From assembly GCA_013214355.1 (NCBI GenBank), contig JABSSL010000017.1, forward strand, positions 34,377 through 98,376: 64,000 nucleotides of DNA, in the 5' to 3' direction. Positions 45,155 through 54,314 of this stretch are shown piece after piece (position 1 is the first letter of the stretch; each line of letters opens with the position of its first letter). The DNA is from Saprospiraceae bacterium. Its GTDB lineage: Bacteria > Bacteroidota > Bacteroidia > Chitinophagales > Saprospiraceae. Below the pieces are notes generated by a model. The model made no database searches and was not told the origin of the DNA. It saw only the letters and a program-made list of their open reading frames with translations. The translations under genes and the position numbers were made by a program.

Positions 45155-45762
45155 TGATTTAAAACCGATTCGAAGAAGCGCGTAACAATTTGTTCAGCCT
45201 TTTCTTCTAGCGGAAATGAATCTGGGAATAGTAGCCAGGTGTTGGAAACTCCATTGTGGAAGGCTAGCATCTCCCAAGCTAAATCAGCACTGTTTACACT
45301 TTCTTTGAGACTTTTATCCATCTTTCCTTCCTCGATAACTTCCGTCAAATGATCCAAAAGTAATCGCAGACTATTCTTCTGTTGTTCGATTTGAGGGTCC
45401 AATTCTGGGAGTTGTTCTGTCTTGAAAATGATGACACGCTGGAGTTCTCGAAAGCCCTGGTCCTCAGCGAGCAGTAGGAATGAACGGGTCAAGTAGGCCT
45501 GTAAGCGACTAGCGGCCAAGCCAGGACCAGATAAAATACCGTGCAGTTCGTTAAAACTATGGCGGGATTTTTCGTAGATGAGTTGTTCGTAGAGGTCAAC
45601 TTTACTTTCGAAGTGCCAATAGATGGCTCCTTTGGTGACCTTGGCCGCTGAGGCAATTTTACTAAGGGAAGCACCAGAATAGCCCAACTCTCCAAATAAT
45701 CGGAGAGCAATGTCTAAAATGTGAGCCCTAGTTTTTGCCGCGTCTTCCTTGGTCCGTCGCAT
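45142..45762 (-). CDS. TetR family transcriptional repressor
   Basis: 206 aa. The HTH domain occupies about 10-55 (ILDIALRLFGELGYSGASLS, then ITKVTKGAIYWHFESK-type segment seen as VTKGAIYWHFESK). The C-terminal helical domain has hydrophobic pocket residues as in AcrR-type regulators of efflux. No efflux genes are adjacent, so the target is not obvious. It converges on the anti-sigma/barrel gene by 13 bp. A 13-bp palindrome in the upstream gap is a plausible autoregulatory site. Confidence 0.9.
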   Translation of the reverse strand: MRRTKEDAAKTRAHILDIALRLFGELGYSGASLSKIASAAKVTKGAIYWHFESKVDLYEQLIYEKSRHSFNELHGILSGPGLAASRLQAYLTRSFLLLAEDQGFRELQRVIIFKTEQLPELDPQIEQQKNSLRLLLDHLTEVIEEGKMDKSLKESVNSADLAWEMLAFHNGVSNTWLLFPDSFPLEEKAEQIVTRFFESVLNHQSR

Positions 45763-45889
45763 ACATACTGATTGGAATGTGAAATTTAAGGCTTTTTTTT
45801 CAGAAAGAGGGGATGTCCATTGTTTTTAGCTGGTACAACCTCCTCGCATTGACCATTTTAGGTGTGATTTCAGCAGCTTTTTAGGGTGA

Positions 45890-45902
45890 AATAGGCCCTA
45901 TT
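45890..45902. promoter_or_regulatory. Palindrome AATAGG-C-CCTATT, candidate TetR operator
   Basis: A perfect 6-bp-arm palindrome in the 270-bp divergent gap between tetR (start 45762) and the coiled-coil gene (start 46033). TetR proteins usually bind such sites near their own promoter. Confidence 0.35.
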
Positions 45903-45967
45903 CTCCTGATCTTGCACAGGCTTTTTTTTAATCTGCCCACAGTTTTTAACATACCTTATGGGCTGGA

Positions 45968-46000
45968 TTTCTCGTAAAAGAGAATAAAGCGCTAACTTTG
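45968..46000 (+). promoter_or_regulatory. Candidate Bacteroidota promoter of the coiled-coil gene
   Basis: TTTC (45968-45971), 21 bp, then TAACTTTG (45993-46000), a full match to the -7 consensus. The predicted start is about 46007, leaving a leader of about 26 nt before the ATG at 46033. Confidence 0.55.
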
Positions 46001-46032
46001 GATCATCGAAATATCAACAACACTTCCATAAC

Positions 46033-46944
46033 ATGAAAGCAAATCAAGGACTTACAATTGCGGCGGTTATACTCGGATTGCTATTGTTGCTATCCGGGTG
46101 GTGGGGCTTCCAGCAACGTAAGGAAAAAACCAACTTACTAGCACAAAACGAACAAATGAATGCCCAACTCTCCGACCTAGAAGGACTAAAGGGAGATTTG
46201 GAGCTAGAGATCGATAGCTTAGCTCAAGCATTTGAAGATTTAGCAACGGAGAATGAGAGTTTACAAGGTACGATTGAGGAGACTGAAGCTAGGGCAAACC
46301 GAAATGCGCTGGCTATCCGACAATTGAAGAGCCAGAATGCTGCTCAGGTCAATAACTTAAGAGCGGAGATTCAACAGCTGTTAGCAGTCAAGGCAGAACT
46401 GGAAAATAACATCAATAATCTGCAAACGGAAAATGATTCTCTTCGAACCAGAACGGGTGAATTGGAAGAGAATCTCAGTGTAGCTAGACAGGAAAACAGC
46501 GCCTTGAATGCCTTGAATGCGACAATACAGGATGAATTAAAGGCCTTGACGCTCGCCAATTTCAAGGCTTCTGCATTTCAAGTAGAACTGGAAAGAAAAT
46601 CCAGCAAAGTAACAGCAAAATCTCGCCGCGCAAGGCGCATTCGAGTAACCTTTGATCTTACCAATGTGCCGGAAGATTATCAAGGGACAAGACCTCTATA
46701 CTTGGTCATTACGGATGAAACGGGGACGCCGATCAAAACGAGCAACCCAATCCAGGCTACTGCGGCAGTAAATGGTCGAAACATGGAATTGATTGCTGTT
46801 AGATCTAAGGACGTAAATATTGAATCGAACCAACGCCTGTCCTTTACACATGATTTGGAAGAAAGACTTCGAGCTGGCTATTATCGAGCTTCTGTCTTCA
46901 CGGATATCGGCTTACTCGGAGCTACCAGTTTCCGTCTTCGATAA
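46033..46944 (+). CDS. Membrane-anchored coiled-coil protein
   Basis: 303 aa. An N-terminal membrane helix (about 8-26, LTIAAVILGLLLLLSGWWGF) anchors a long coiled coil (about 30-180) rich in Gln, Leu, Asn and Glu heptads. A C-terminal beta-rich domain follows (about 190-303; RIRVTFDLTNVPEDYQGT; PLYLVITDETGTPI). No family recognised. It is followed by a strong hairpin and then an OmpA lipoprotein gene with similar coiled-coil layout, so the two may act together on the envelope. Confidence 0.7.
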   Translation: MKANQGLTIAAVILGLLLLLSGWWGFQQRKEKTNLLAQNEQMNAQLSDLEGLKGDLELEIDSLAQAFEDLATENESLQGTIEETEARANRNALAIRQLKSQNAAQVNNLRAEIQQLLAVKAELENNINNLQTENDSLRTRTGELEENLSVARQENSALNALNATIQDELKALTLANFKASAFQVELERKSSKVTAKSRRARRIRVTFDLTNVPEDYQGTRPLYLVITDETGTPIKTSNPIQATAAVNGRNMELIAVRSKDVNIESNQRLSFTHDLEERLRAGYYRASVFTDIGLLGATSFRLR

Positions 46945-46965
46945 AGACTCTCCTTTAGCTTATGT

Positions 46966-47017
46966 CCCTTGCCTGAGTAGCTCCCGACGATATGAAACGG
47001 GAATACTCAAGCAAGGG
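46966..47017 (+). terminator. Long stem-loop between the coiled-coil and OmpA genes
   Basis: CCCTTGCCTGAGTA (46966-46979) pairs with TACTCAAGCAAGGG (47004-47017) with one mismatch, and TCCCG/CGGGA continues the stem inside (46982-46986, 46998-47002). It follows the coiled-coil stop by 22 nt. No T-run follows, so termination may be partial or the stem may shape mRNA ends. Confidence 0.65.
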
Positions 47018-47059
47018 TAGATCATTAATTAGATTTTAGGCCAAAATAACATCAGTGAT

Positions 47060-47959
47060 ATGCGTTCATCTCACCTACTGTTAACCCTATGCATTGGCAT
47101 GTCCCTCCTCTCCTGCGTAGGAAAGAAAAAACACAATGAAATCATCGAGGCGCTGAAGACGACTCATGTACAGCAAGTTGACTCGGTGCAAAGTCAGTTA
47201 GATACTGCTCGAACTACTATCCGTTCCATGGAGTTGGATCTTGCTGAACGGAAAGGGGAAAACAATGCCTTAACTGCTATGCAGGACAAATTGCAGGGTA
47301 AGATTGATGGCTTAGAAGAATCCCTAGAAAACCTAGGGGCGCGAGCGACAAACCAGCAAAATGATTTGGGTAATCAGTTGGATATCCAAAAGAAAGAATT
47401 GACGGATAAGTTGACTAAGGTCAAAGCCATTAAGACCCAAATAGAAGATAGTCGAGCTTCGATGTTGAACACAAGTAGCGCCCTGTTGGCCGTTTTAGAG
47501 AAGTACGATACGGAAGAATATGCGGTGGAAATCCAGTCAGGCAAAGTGGTAGTAGCCTTAACGGAGAAGTTGTTGTTTCGTTCTGGCAGCACTAGTCGGA
47601 TGACGGATGATGGAGTAGAAGCCATCGAGAAACTCAGTGAAGTGTTGAACAACTATCCGTTATTTGCCATACAGGTGATTGGGCATACTGACAATCGGCC
47701 GGTTCCTCGGAAAGGCCTTGATCGATGGAATTACAGCGCGCTGCGGGCTTCTACTATCACCAAGATGATGGTAGAGGATTTTGATGTAAATCCCAATCAA
47801 ATTTTGGCAGCTAGTAAAGCGGATTATGCGCCAAGAACATCTAATGAAAGCTCAGAAGGGCGAGCAAAAAATAAGCGTATAGAGCTGATCGTGGCTCCCA
47901 GACAAGATTTATTGGTGAAGGACATCGAAAAGGCTTTAACGGCAATCTTGGGAGAGTAA
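47060..47959 (+). CDS. OmpA-family lipoprotein with coiled coil
   Basis: 299 aa. Lipobox LLSC (Cys19) after a hydrophobic signal. A coiled coil (about 25-150) follows, and an OmpA-like peptidoglycan-binding domain fills about 155-285. Its core is QVIGHTDNRPVPRKG, and the conserved Asp and Arg residues appear in NKRIELIV (R..N.R..). It probably links the outer membrane to peptidoglycan. The stop directly abuts the convergent patatin gene. Confidence 0.88.
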   Translation: MRSSHLLLTLCIGMSLLSCVGKKKHNEIIEALKTTHVQQVDSVQSQLDTARTTIRSMELDLAERKGENNALTAMQDKLQGKIDGLEESLENLGARATNQQNDLGNQLDIQKKELTDKLTKVKAIKTQIEDSRASMLNTSSALLAVLEKYDTEEYAVEIQSGKVVVALTEKLLFRSGSTSRMTDDGVEAIEKLSEVLNNYPLFAIQVIGHTDNRPVPRKGLDRWNYSALRASTITKMMVEDFDVNPNQILAASKADYAPRTSNESSEGRAKNKRIELIVAPRQDLLVKDIEKALTAILGE

Positions 47960-50212
47960 TCAATCTTTTGACATTAAACCCTTTAATTTATCGAGAGAAG
48001 CCTGGTTATGCGGGAGTTTGATCGCATCCAAAACATTCGCCTTTTCCCGATCTGTGATATGAAAAGAAACAGAAGCTGCTAATTCATCTTCTCTGCTTGA
48101 GCGATAGATAAAACGAATGACTTCGAACTTGTCCTGTCCCAGAATATCATAAATAAACCCTAAGGTATTGTCGTGTTCAAATTCTTGGGTGACTAAAACT
48201 TTTCCGGCAATACCAATCGGGTTGAAAAGTTTTTTCAAGATACCTTTGTTATCGCTAGCTGGGATTTCCTCAATCTTTTCTGAACTACTGATTTGGAGTA
48301 ACACCACTCCACTGGTATTTTCTCGTATCCAATCCTGAAACACCTGCAAAAATCGGGTTGCTGACAAGATGCCGTAATTATCTCTTAGCCCAGCATCGGC
48401 CACACTTACTCCCGGAGTAGTAGGAAGATGAACCATGGGAAGTACATAAGGATAAGTAGCATTAGCCCGTAAGGCAGTTGTAAATCGTAGCTCCTGTGCT
48501 CCTTTATCCTGGAACAACCATTGAAAATCTACGGCATCAATTTCTAGTACTTCTCTGTGTTGAGCAGCTACGGGAGCTTTCATCATGAAAGAAACGCCTT
48601 GGGGGGATATAATCAGCCTCCTACTATCATTTAGAATCGATGGGCTGAGATATAGCATGGGAACGATTGCCTGCTGTTCCAAGCTCTTGTAATAGAACAA
48701 AGGCTTATCCAGAATAAAGTCTGTATTTTCGTTGAATTGGTCCTCGAAGACGTAGCCTCTGTCTTTATGATACATCTTGTCCGCGTACTCAAACTTTGAC
48801 CAAGGCAGAAATAGATCATTGGTTGCTATAGTAAAAGCTATAGAGTTGAGTAAATCCTGAGTGATTTTGTCAACGTAAGCTTTGTCGTAAATGTCGATCT
48901 CTTGCCCTTGTGACTTTAAGCCATATAATTCCCGCAGGTAAGCAGTGCCTAACATACCTCCTGAGGCGCCAGTAATCAAGGTAGTGTGATCCAGAAGTTG
49001 GCCATTGAGCATGCTATCAGCGGTCTGTAATACCTGCATGGTCCAGGTGGCAGCTTTGAGTCCTCCTCCGCTTACACAAAGTACTACCATCTTCGGCTTA
49101 TGACCCAGCGTATCTGGACTGACTTTGTTTTTCCAATTATTCAAGATGCTGACGGTTCCAGCTCGGTCTTCCTCCACTCGTCCCGACGTACAAATATCTT
49201 CCAAGGCTTGATAGGAATATTCTGCAGGTTGAACTTCGTAATCGAGCCCATAGGCTCGGTTATTAACATTAAAGAAATCAAAGCTGGTAATAAAATTGGT
49301 GACCAACATCAATAGGATAAAGATGGTGATTTTCCATTCGTTGAACCAATAGGTAATGGCGCCTACAAAAGCATGAATCAAGCTCAGAAGGATGAGAAAG
49401 CTGGCTCCAGCAGGTATTCTGAAAAGGGAATAGTCTATTAGCCTACCCAGCAATAACAAAATAACGGTTGTGAGCAATTGGAGAGCAAGCGCATTGAAGT
49501 GATTTTGCTTGAAAATATTCATGAGCAAACTAGACTCATAGTGAGCTACACTTCTTACCAGCCTGGACTGAAGTGACTCATTTAGGTAAGTCCGCACATT
49601 CCAGGTATTGCGGTCTAGTTTGATATATTCTAGGTCAACTTTTCTCCTTCCTGGCGCTATATTATGGATGAGATTCGGTGGCGCTTGCTGCCGTTTTTGG
49701 TAATACCCAATATCCCGATTCGTGAAGTAGAAGTAGATCGAATAAAATAAGATCAAGGTGAACGCTCCAAAAGTTAGTCCTAACCAATTTAGAAAAATTG
49801 TCCCGCCTGGTAGCTGTTCATAAGCCCACTGAAAATGGATCAAAAGACCAGAATAAAAAAGATAGAAGCTGAGCGGGATAACGAAGTTGTTGAGACTGAA
49901 TTTCGTGAAAGGGCGGGTTAAACTCGCCAAAAATGGGAAAAAATGAGCGCTGAGTAGATAAGTGGTAAGGTTCCAACTCATGAAGAATCCCCCGTAGGCT
50001 AGGCCCAGGAAAAAGAAACTCCAGAAGTTTACTTCGCCTAAGTATTCGGGATCTAGGAAAAGATATTGTAAGCCCAGTTTCCTCCCTACTTGTCCAGTGA
50101 TGAGCAAGAGCAAAAATAGCCAGATGAGGATCAAGGAAAGATTACTCCTTAAGTGCAATATGATCAATTGCACTGGGAAGGAATAATAGAAGTTGTTGAT
50201 CCAGTTTCTCAT
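47960..50212 (-). CDS. Polytopic membrane protein with patatin-like phospholipase domain
   Basis: 750 aa. The first half (about 1-340) has around eight hydrophobic helices; the second half is a patatin domain. The oxyanion Gly-rich loop is SGGGLKAA (380-387), the nucleophile Ser417 lies in TGASGGMLG, and Asp606 of the catalytic dyad lies in VADAGLRDN. The dyad is intact, so acyl hydrolase activity is likely; substrate unknown, probably membrane lipid. A patatin fused to a large membrane part is known in Bacteroidota but not common. Convergent with the OmpA gene, whose stop is at 47959. Confidence 0.85.
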   Translation of the reverse strand: MRNWINNFYYSFPVQLIILHLRSNLSLILIWLFLLLLITGQVGRKLGLQYLFLDPEYLGEVNFWSFFFLGLAYGGFFMSWNLTTYLLSAHFFPFLASLTRPFTKFSLNNFVIPLSFYLFYSGLLIHFQWAYEQLPGGTIFLNWLGLTFGAFTLILFYSIYFYFTNRDIGYYQKRQQAPPNLIHNIAPGRRKVDLEYIKLDRNTWNVRTYLNESLQSRLVRSVAHYESSLLMNIFKQNHFNALALQLLTTVILLLLGRLIDYSLFRIPAGASFLILLSLIHAFVGAITYWFNEWKITIFILLMLVTNFITSFDFFNVNNRAYGLDYEVQPAEYSYQALEDICTSGRVEEDRAGTVSILNNWKNKVSPDTLGHKPKMVVLCVSGGGLKAATWTMQVLQTADSMLNGQLLDHTTLITGASGGMLGTAYLRELYGLKSQGQEIDIYDKAYVDKITQDLLNSIAFTIATNDLFLPWSKFEYADKMYHKDRGYVFEDQFNENTDFILDKPLFYYKSLEQQAIVPMLYLSPSILNDSRRLIISPQGVSFMMKAPVAAQHREVLEIDAVDFQWLFQDKGAQELRFTTALRANATYPYVLPMVHLPTTPGVSVADAGLRDNYGILSATRFLQVFQDWIRENTSGVVLLQISSSEKIEEIPASDNKGILKKLFNPIGIAGKVLVTQEFEHDNTLGFIYDILGQDKFEVIRFIYRSSREDELAASVSFHITDREKANVLDAIKLPHNQASLDKLKGLMSKD

Positions 50213-50316
50213 TGGCTTTCAAGTACCTAGGTTAAAAGTAAAACAAATTTGGAGAAAGGCTAGTTTTGAAGTAAATCGTCGTCTTCTTTGCTAAATGGAT
50301 AATGCTGTTTTTTATG

Positions 50317-50361
50317 TACCTTTGATCTCCAATTAGGCAAATTGCATAGTGGCGGTAGTGT
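50317..50361 (+). promoter_or_regulatory. Candidate ugd promoter and ops-like element
   Basis: TACCTTTG (50317-50324) matches the -7 consensus. About 27 bp on, GGCGGTAGTGT (50351-50361) matches the ops core GGCGGTAGnnT read by RfaH/NusG-like factors. It would lie early in a leader of about 250 nt before ugd. A chance match is possible, since one such 9-base core is expected about every 130 kb per strand. The rest of the 369-bp gap (50213-50581) shows nothing else. Confidence 0.35.
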
Positions 50362-50581
50362 CCTCTTTCCAGTACTATATTACTATTTGAAATTCCGCAA
50401 TCCTTCAAAGACGATAACCCAGAGAAAACTACAGTTCCTGGTACTGGCTTCATATCGCCCTTTTATCATTAAAACACAACGAACATCAGCTAAATAAGTA
50501 GAACCGAGGCTAAGCGCGGACATCCTGCGTTTTTCGGTTAGCTACAGTATTGATCTCATTGTATAACCTAAATAGAAAAAA

Positions 50582-51922
50582 ATGAACATTGCGGTTGTTG
50601 GTACTGGATACGTTGGTTTAGTAACGGGTACTTGTTTTGCAGAAACTGGAAATCACGTCACTTGTGTCGATATTGATGTAAACAAAGTCGAAAGGTTGAG
50701 AAATGGTGAATTGCCCATCTATGAGCCTGGACTAGAAGTTATCTTTGAAAGAAACAAGCGCCAAGGACGCCTTCATTTTACCACACAATTGAAGGACGCT
50801 ATTGATGAAGCAGAGGTTATCTTCCTAGCGCTTCCTACTCCTCCGGGAGAGGATGGCTCTGCGGACTTATCCTATATTCTGGGGGTAGCAGATGACCTTT
50901 CTAAGATAATTACGGATTATAAGGTGGTGGTAGATAAAAGTACCGTACCCGTAGGGACAGGGGAGAAGGTATATGCTACTTTAGCTAGCCGTCTTGATCC
51001 CGCCCTTTTTGATGTAGTCTCAAATCCTGAATTCTTGCGAGAGGGGGTAGCGGTGGATGATTTTCTTAAGCCAGATCGGGTGGTACTGGGTTCTACTTCA
51101 GAGCGAGCCAGTAAGATCATGAAGACTTTATACGATCCTTTTGTGAGACAGGGTAATCCAATTTATTTTATGGATTTGCGGTCTGCTGAAATGACGAAGT
51201 ATGCGGCTAACTCTTACTTAGCTGCTCGGATTTCGTTCATGAATGAGATTGCGAACCTCTGTGATAAAGTGGGAGCCAATGTCGAAATGGTTCGTAAGGG
51301 GATGGGGAGTGATTCCAGAATTGGTAAACGCTTTTTATTTCCTGGTGTTGGTTTTGGCGGGAGTTGCTTTCCCAAGGATGTGCAAGCGCTGGCTAAAACT
51401 GCTGATCAACACGACTATGACTTCAAGATCTTGGACGCTGTCTTATCTGTCAACAAAAGACAACGCTTGAAAGTGGCGGATATGATACAGGATTACTTTG
51501 GAGATGAATTGGCGGGAAAGACAGTGGCTCTTTGGGGTTTGGCATTTAAGCCTAATACCGATGATATCCGAGAGGCCCCTGCTCTGTATACCATTGATCA
51601 ATTACTAGAAGCGGGAGCTAAGATCAAAGTATTTGATCCTGAAGCTATGAGTAATGTCAAAGAGTTATACGGAGATCGCCTATCTTACACCGAAGACCAA
51701 TATGAAGCGTTAATCGGAGCGGATGTATTGGCTATTGTAACGGAATGGAGCGTTTTTAGAACACCAAGCTTCAAGGTGATGAAAGAGTTATTACAGAACC
51801 AGGTCATCTTTGATGGACGGAATCTTTACGATTTAGATCGAATGAAAGAGGAAGGTTTTGAATACTATAGCATTGGTCGTCCCGTTGTAAGTAAAGTCGC
51901 CAGCTCGTCAAATCACATTTAA
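50582..51922 (+). CDS. ugd: UDP-glucose 6-dehydrogenase
   Basis: Oxidises UDP-glucose twice with NAD to UDP-glucuronate, a precursor of acidic polysaccharides. 446 aa, full length. Rossmann motif GTGYVGLVTG is at 7-16 and the catalytic Cys262 lies in FGGSCFPKD. The UDP-binding C-domain ends with KVFDPEAM-type sequence. It is monocistronic, followed by a hairpin, and preceded by a long leader with an ops-like element. The product would serve glycan synthesis like that encoded in the left part of the window. Confidence 0.96.
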   Translation: MNIAVVGTGYVGLVTGTCFAETGNHVTCVDIDVNKVERLRNGELPIYEPGLEVIFERNKRQGRLHFTTQLKDAIDEAEVIFLALPTPPGEDGSADLSYILGVADDLSKIITDYKVVVDKSTVPVGTGEKVYATLASRLDPALFDVVSNPEFLREGVAVDDFLKPDRVVLGSTSERASKIMKTLYDPFVRQGNPIYFMDLRSAEMTKYAANSYLAARISFMNEIANLCDKVGANVEMVRKGMGSDSRIGKRFLFPGVGFGGSCFPKDVQALAKTADQHDYDFKILDAVLSVNKRQRLKVADMIQDYFGDELAGKTVALWGLAFKPNTDDIREAPALYTIDQLLEAGAKIKVFDPEAMSNVKELYGDRLSYTEDQYEALIGADVLAIVTEWSVFRTPSFKVMKELLQNQVIFDGRNLYDLDRMKEEGFEYYSIGRPVVSKVASSSNHI

Positions 51923-51973
51923 ATGTTGAAGAAAGGCACGAGCTCAGCCTATCTTTCGTTGTAAAAGAGATGA

Positions 51974-52002
51974 CAGAGGCAAATGTGATGTTTTTGCCTC
52001 TG
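51974..52002 (+). terminator. Terminator-like hairpin after ugd
   Basis: CAGAGGCAAA (51974-51983) pairs exactly with TTTGCCTCTG (51993-52002), loop 9 nt, 52 nt after the ugd stop. No strong T-run follows. Confidence 0.6.
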
Positions 52003-52033
52003 CCTTATCGCCCTCTTGTCAAGAAAACTAACT

Positions 52034-52672
52034 ATGAATTCTTTTCGGGTATTTTCCGTATTGTGCTTACTTTTTTTTCTAGCATCCTGCGCTAGCGAGA
52101 GTAACCTTCCAGAAGGTTTAGAGATGGTGGAACGCACTGACGCTTACGATAACATTGAACGTTATTCTCGTCGAGCAGACAATTATGCCAAGGAAGGGGA
52201 ATTTATGCGTATTGATCCCGATGGGAATATGATTGAATTGGCCCATTACCAAAACGATACCTTGCAGGGCCCTCGAGTTATGTTTGCTGAAAATGGAGAT
52301 ACCCTGGTTATTGAAAATTACCGCAATGGTATCTTTGATGGAGAATATAGAGCCTATTATGAAGGTAACATCATTGAATTAGTGGGGTCCTATACGGCTA
52401 ACTTCATGGAGGGGGAGTGGAAGAGGTATTATCAGAATGGGCAATTGATGGAAATCGTTAACTTCAGTGATAATGAAGAAAATGGTCCCTTTATTGAGTA
52501 CCATGAAAATGGCCAATTGAAGGCCGAAGGATACTATCGAAATGGGGACCACGAACATGGTTTGTTGAAGCTGTATGATGAATCTGGAGAGTTAGCGAAA
52601 ACTATGAATTGCGAAAATGGGATCTGCCGCACTGTATGGTCTAAGGAAGGCGGTGCAGCAGCAGTAGAATAA
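52034..52672 (+). CDS. YwqK/MORN-type repeat lipoprotein
   Basis: 212 aa from the ATG at 52034; the TTG six codons earlier breaks the signal peptide. Lipobox LASC (Cys18). The body has repeats of the 'G.w..Yy.nGql..' type: GEWKRYYQNGQLMEI, GPFIEYHENGQLKAE, GLLKLYDESGELAK. These form beta-hairpins often annotated as YwqK antitoxin, though here no toxin is near. It is 40 bp before porQ, the same order I expect in Bacteroidota with type IX secretion. Confidence 0.82.
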   Translation: MNSFRVFSVLCLLFFLASCASESNLPEGLEMVERTDAYDNIERYSRRADNYAKEGEFMRIDPDGNMIELAHYQNDTLQGPRVMFAENGDTLVIENYRNGIFDGEYRAYYEGNIIELVGSYTANFMEGEWKRYYQNGQLMEIVNFSDNEENGPFIEYHENGQLKAEGYYRNGDHEHGLLKLYDESGELAKTMNCENGICRTVWSKEGGAAAVE

Positions 52673-52712
52673 ATTATGGGGAGAAACGCTCCCTATTTCT
52701 AAATGATGGTGA

Positions 52713-53768
52713 ATGAATAAAAATCTACACTCGCTCCTGCTATTGCTTTGTATCAGCCAATTAGGCTATGCCCAGATTGGAGGAATCAACACCTACGAAT
52801 TTCTGAACCTATCTCCATCGGCTCGCGTGTCTGCTCTCGGAGCGAATCTAATTACGGTTAGGGATGATGATGTCAATCTAGCACTAGCGAATCCGAGCTT
52901 ATTAAATCCCCTGATGCATCAGCAGATTAGCTTCAGCCATAGCTTTCACCTAGCAGGTATCCAGCATGGCTACGTGGGATATGGGCACCACGCTGAGAAA
53001 TGGAATACTACTTTCCATGGTGGGATACAGTATGTCAATTATGGGGAAATCGATGCGCGGGATGAAATGGGGATCATAGAAGGGCAATTCAAAGTAGCCG
53101 AATATGCGATTAGCATGGGCGGTGCCTACCCCATCAACGAAAGAATGACTGCTGGAGCTAATGTCAAGATGATTAGTTCTCAGTTGGCAGGCTTCAATAG
53201 CTGGGGAATTGTTTCTGATGCAGCTTTGATTTACTATGATACCAGTAAGAATTTTACGGCAACCATTCTCTTTCGCAACATGGGGACGCAGTTGTCTACT
53301 TACCAAGAAGGAGGTGAGACAGAGCCGCTGCCCTTTGAAGTCCAGCTAGGCATTTCTAAACGGTTAAAATATCTGCCCTTTCGATTCTCGATCATATACC
53401 ACCATTTCAACCGCTGGAATATCCTTTATGATGATCCCAATGCCGAGCAGGGCACGGTGTTTATTGGAGAGTTGCAAACGGAGCGTAGTCCTACGAGTAT
53501 ATATTTTGACAACCTATTTCGACACTTCATCTTTAATGGAGAATTACTCATCGGGAAGAAAGAGAACTTCCGCTTGCGACTCGGGTACAACCATTTCTTA
53601 AGAAGGGAGCTATCCTTGGATAACTTTCGAAGTCTAGCCGGCTTTACCTATGGATTTGGAATTAAGATCAATCGATTTAGATTGGATTATGGGCGGACTA
53701 CCTTTCATCTCGCAGGAGGGGTCAATCACTTAACCATTTCTACCAATATCAAAGAGTTTCAGAAGTAA
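52713..53768 (+). CDS. porQ: PorQ, type IX secretion system outer-membrane protein
   Basis: 351 aa. Signal peptide to about residue 20 (QLGYAQ), then a beta-barrel typical of the PorV/PorP-like family. The first mature stretch GGINTYEFLNLSPSARVSALGA is characteristic of PorQ; the C-terminus ends in strands with FGIKINRFRLDYGRT. PorQ is part of the T9SS attachment complex that handles A-LPS-modified cargo. Its presence shows that the organism secretes proteins with C-terminal sorting domains, although no such cargo is seen in this window. Confidence 0.9.
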   Translation: MNKNLHSLLLLLCISQLGYAQIGGINTYEFLNLSPSARVSALGANLITVRDDDVNLALANPSLLNPLMHQQISFSHSFHLAGIQHGYVGYGHHAEKWNTTFHGGIQYVNYGEIDARDEMGIIEGQFKVAEYAISMGGAYPINERMTAGANVKMISSQLAGFNSWGIVSDAALIYYDTSKNFTATILFRNMGTQLSTYQEGGETEPLPFEVQLGISKRLKYLPFRFSIIYHHFNRWNILYDDPNAEQGTVFIGELQTERSPTSIYFDNLFRHFIFNGELLIGKKENFRLRLGYNHFLRRELSLDNFRSLAGFTYGFGIKINRFRLDYGRTTFHLAGGVNHLTISTNIKEFQK

Positions 53769-53790
53769 TCCGCCAGGAGTACACAACTGC

Positions 53791-54291
53791 TTAGGCATAT
53801 TTTTGGGCTAACCGCATGTAATAACCAATTACGCCAAAAATTGCCAGGAGGAAAACGATCATGAAGAAGGTGCCGAGTCCTCCGCTCCCACCGGCGGCTA
53901 AATCTACCATTCTCCAGAGGATGTAGAACATTAGGCCAAAGATGACTACGTTTAAACCTTGCATCATTTCTCGAGCTAGTTCCACTTGTTTTTTGGCATT
54001 ATCCTCCGTAAGTTTTACCGGGAAGTTATACGTTTTTGGCTTTAGGTTTCCTATGAAATGCATCATTAGAAATAGAAAGGCGCAAACGCCTGGAATGAAG
54101 AATAAAATGTTTTTGGTTCCCCAGCCGTCAGCCTCTCCTTTAGCATTAAAGTGAATGGGAATCTCATCTGGCAGACTAGTGAAATTGGTAATGCTGTAGA
54201 TGATCATTACACCCAAAATAACTAAGCTTAAGGTCTTTAGCTGTTTTTCCAAAGGGGTAGAAGGAGGAGGGACCTCTCTATAGTCTGTCAT
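53791..54291 (-). CDS. SdpI/DUF1648-like membrane protein
   Basis: 166 aa. The DUF1648 motif is visible near residues 45-60 (IPIHFNAKGEADGWGTKN), followed by three hydrophobic helices. Related SdpI proteins give immunity to or sense peptide toxins in Bacillus; the role here is unknown. It is the last of a minus-strand set after the LytTR regulator (23 bp gap) and histidine kinase. Confidence 0.8.
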   Translation of the reverse strand: MTDYREVPPPSTPLEKQLKTLSLVILGVMIIYSITNFTSLPDEIPIHFNAKGEADGWGTKNILFFIPGVCAFLFLMMHFIGNLKPKTYNFPVKLTEDNAKKQVELAREMMQGLNVVIFGLMFYILWRMVDLAAGGSGGLGTFFMIVFLLAIFGVIGYYMRLAQKYA

Positions 54292-54314
54292 GATGTTAGT
54301 TTTTAACTTTTTTA

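Noticed and set aside
49691..49710. TTTTTGGTA motif inside the patatin gene as another 21-bp repeat
   Set aside because: No second core 21 bp away, and it lies within conserved coding sequence.
50232..50453. 73-codon minus-strand frame in the ugd upstream gap
   Set aside because: Overlaps the promoter and ops-like element, and the composition is not coding-like.
52034..52672. YwqK-type protein as part of a toxin-antitoxin pair
   Set aside because: It is a lipoprotein beside porQ with no candidate toxin gene nearby; the name reflects MORN-type repeats only.
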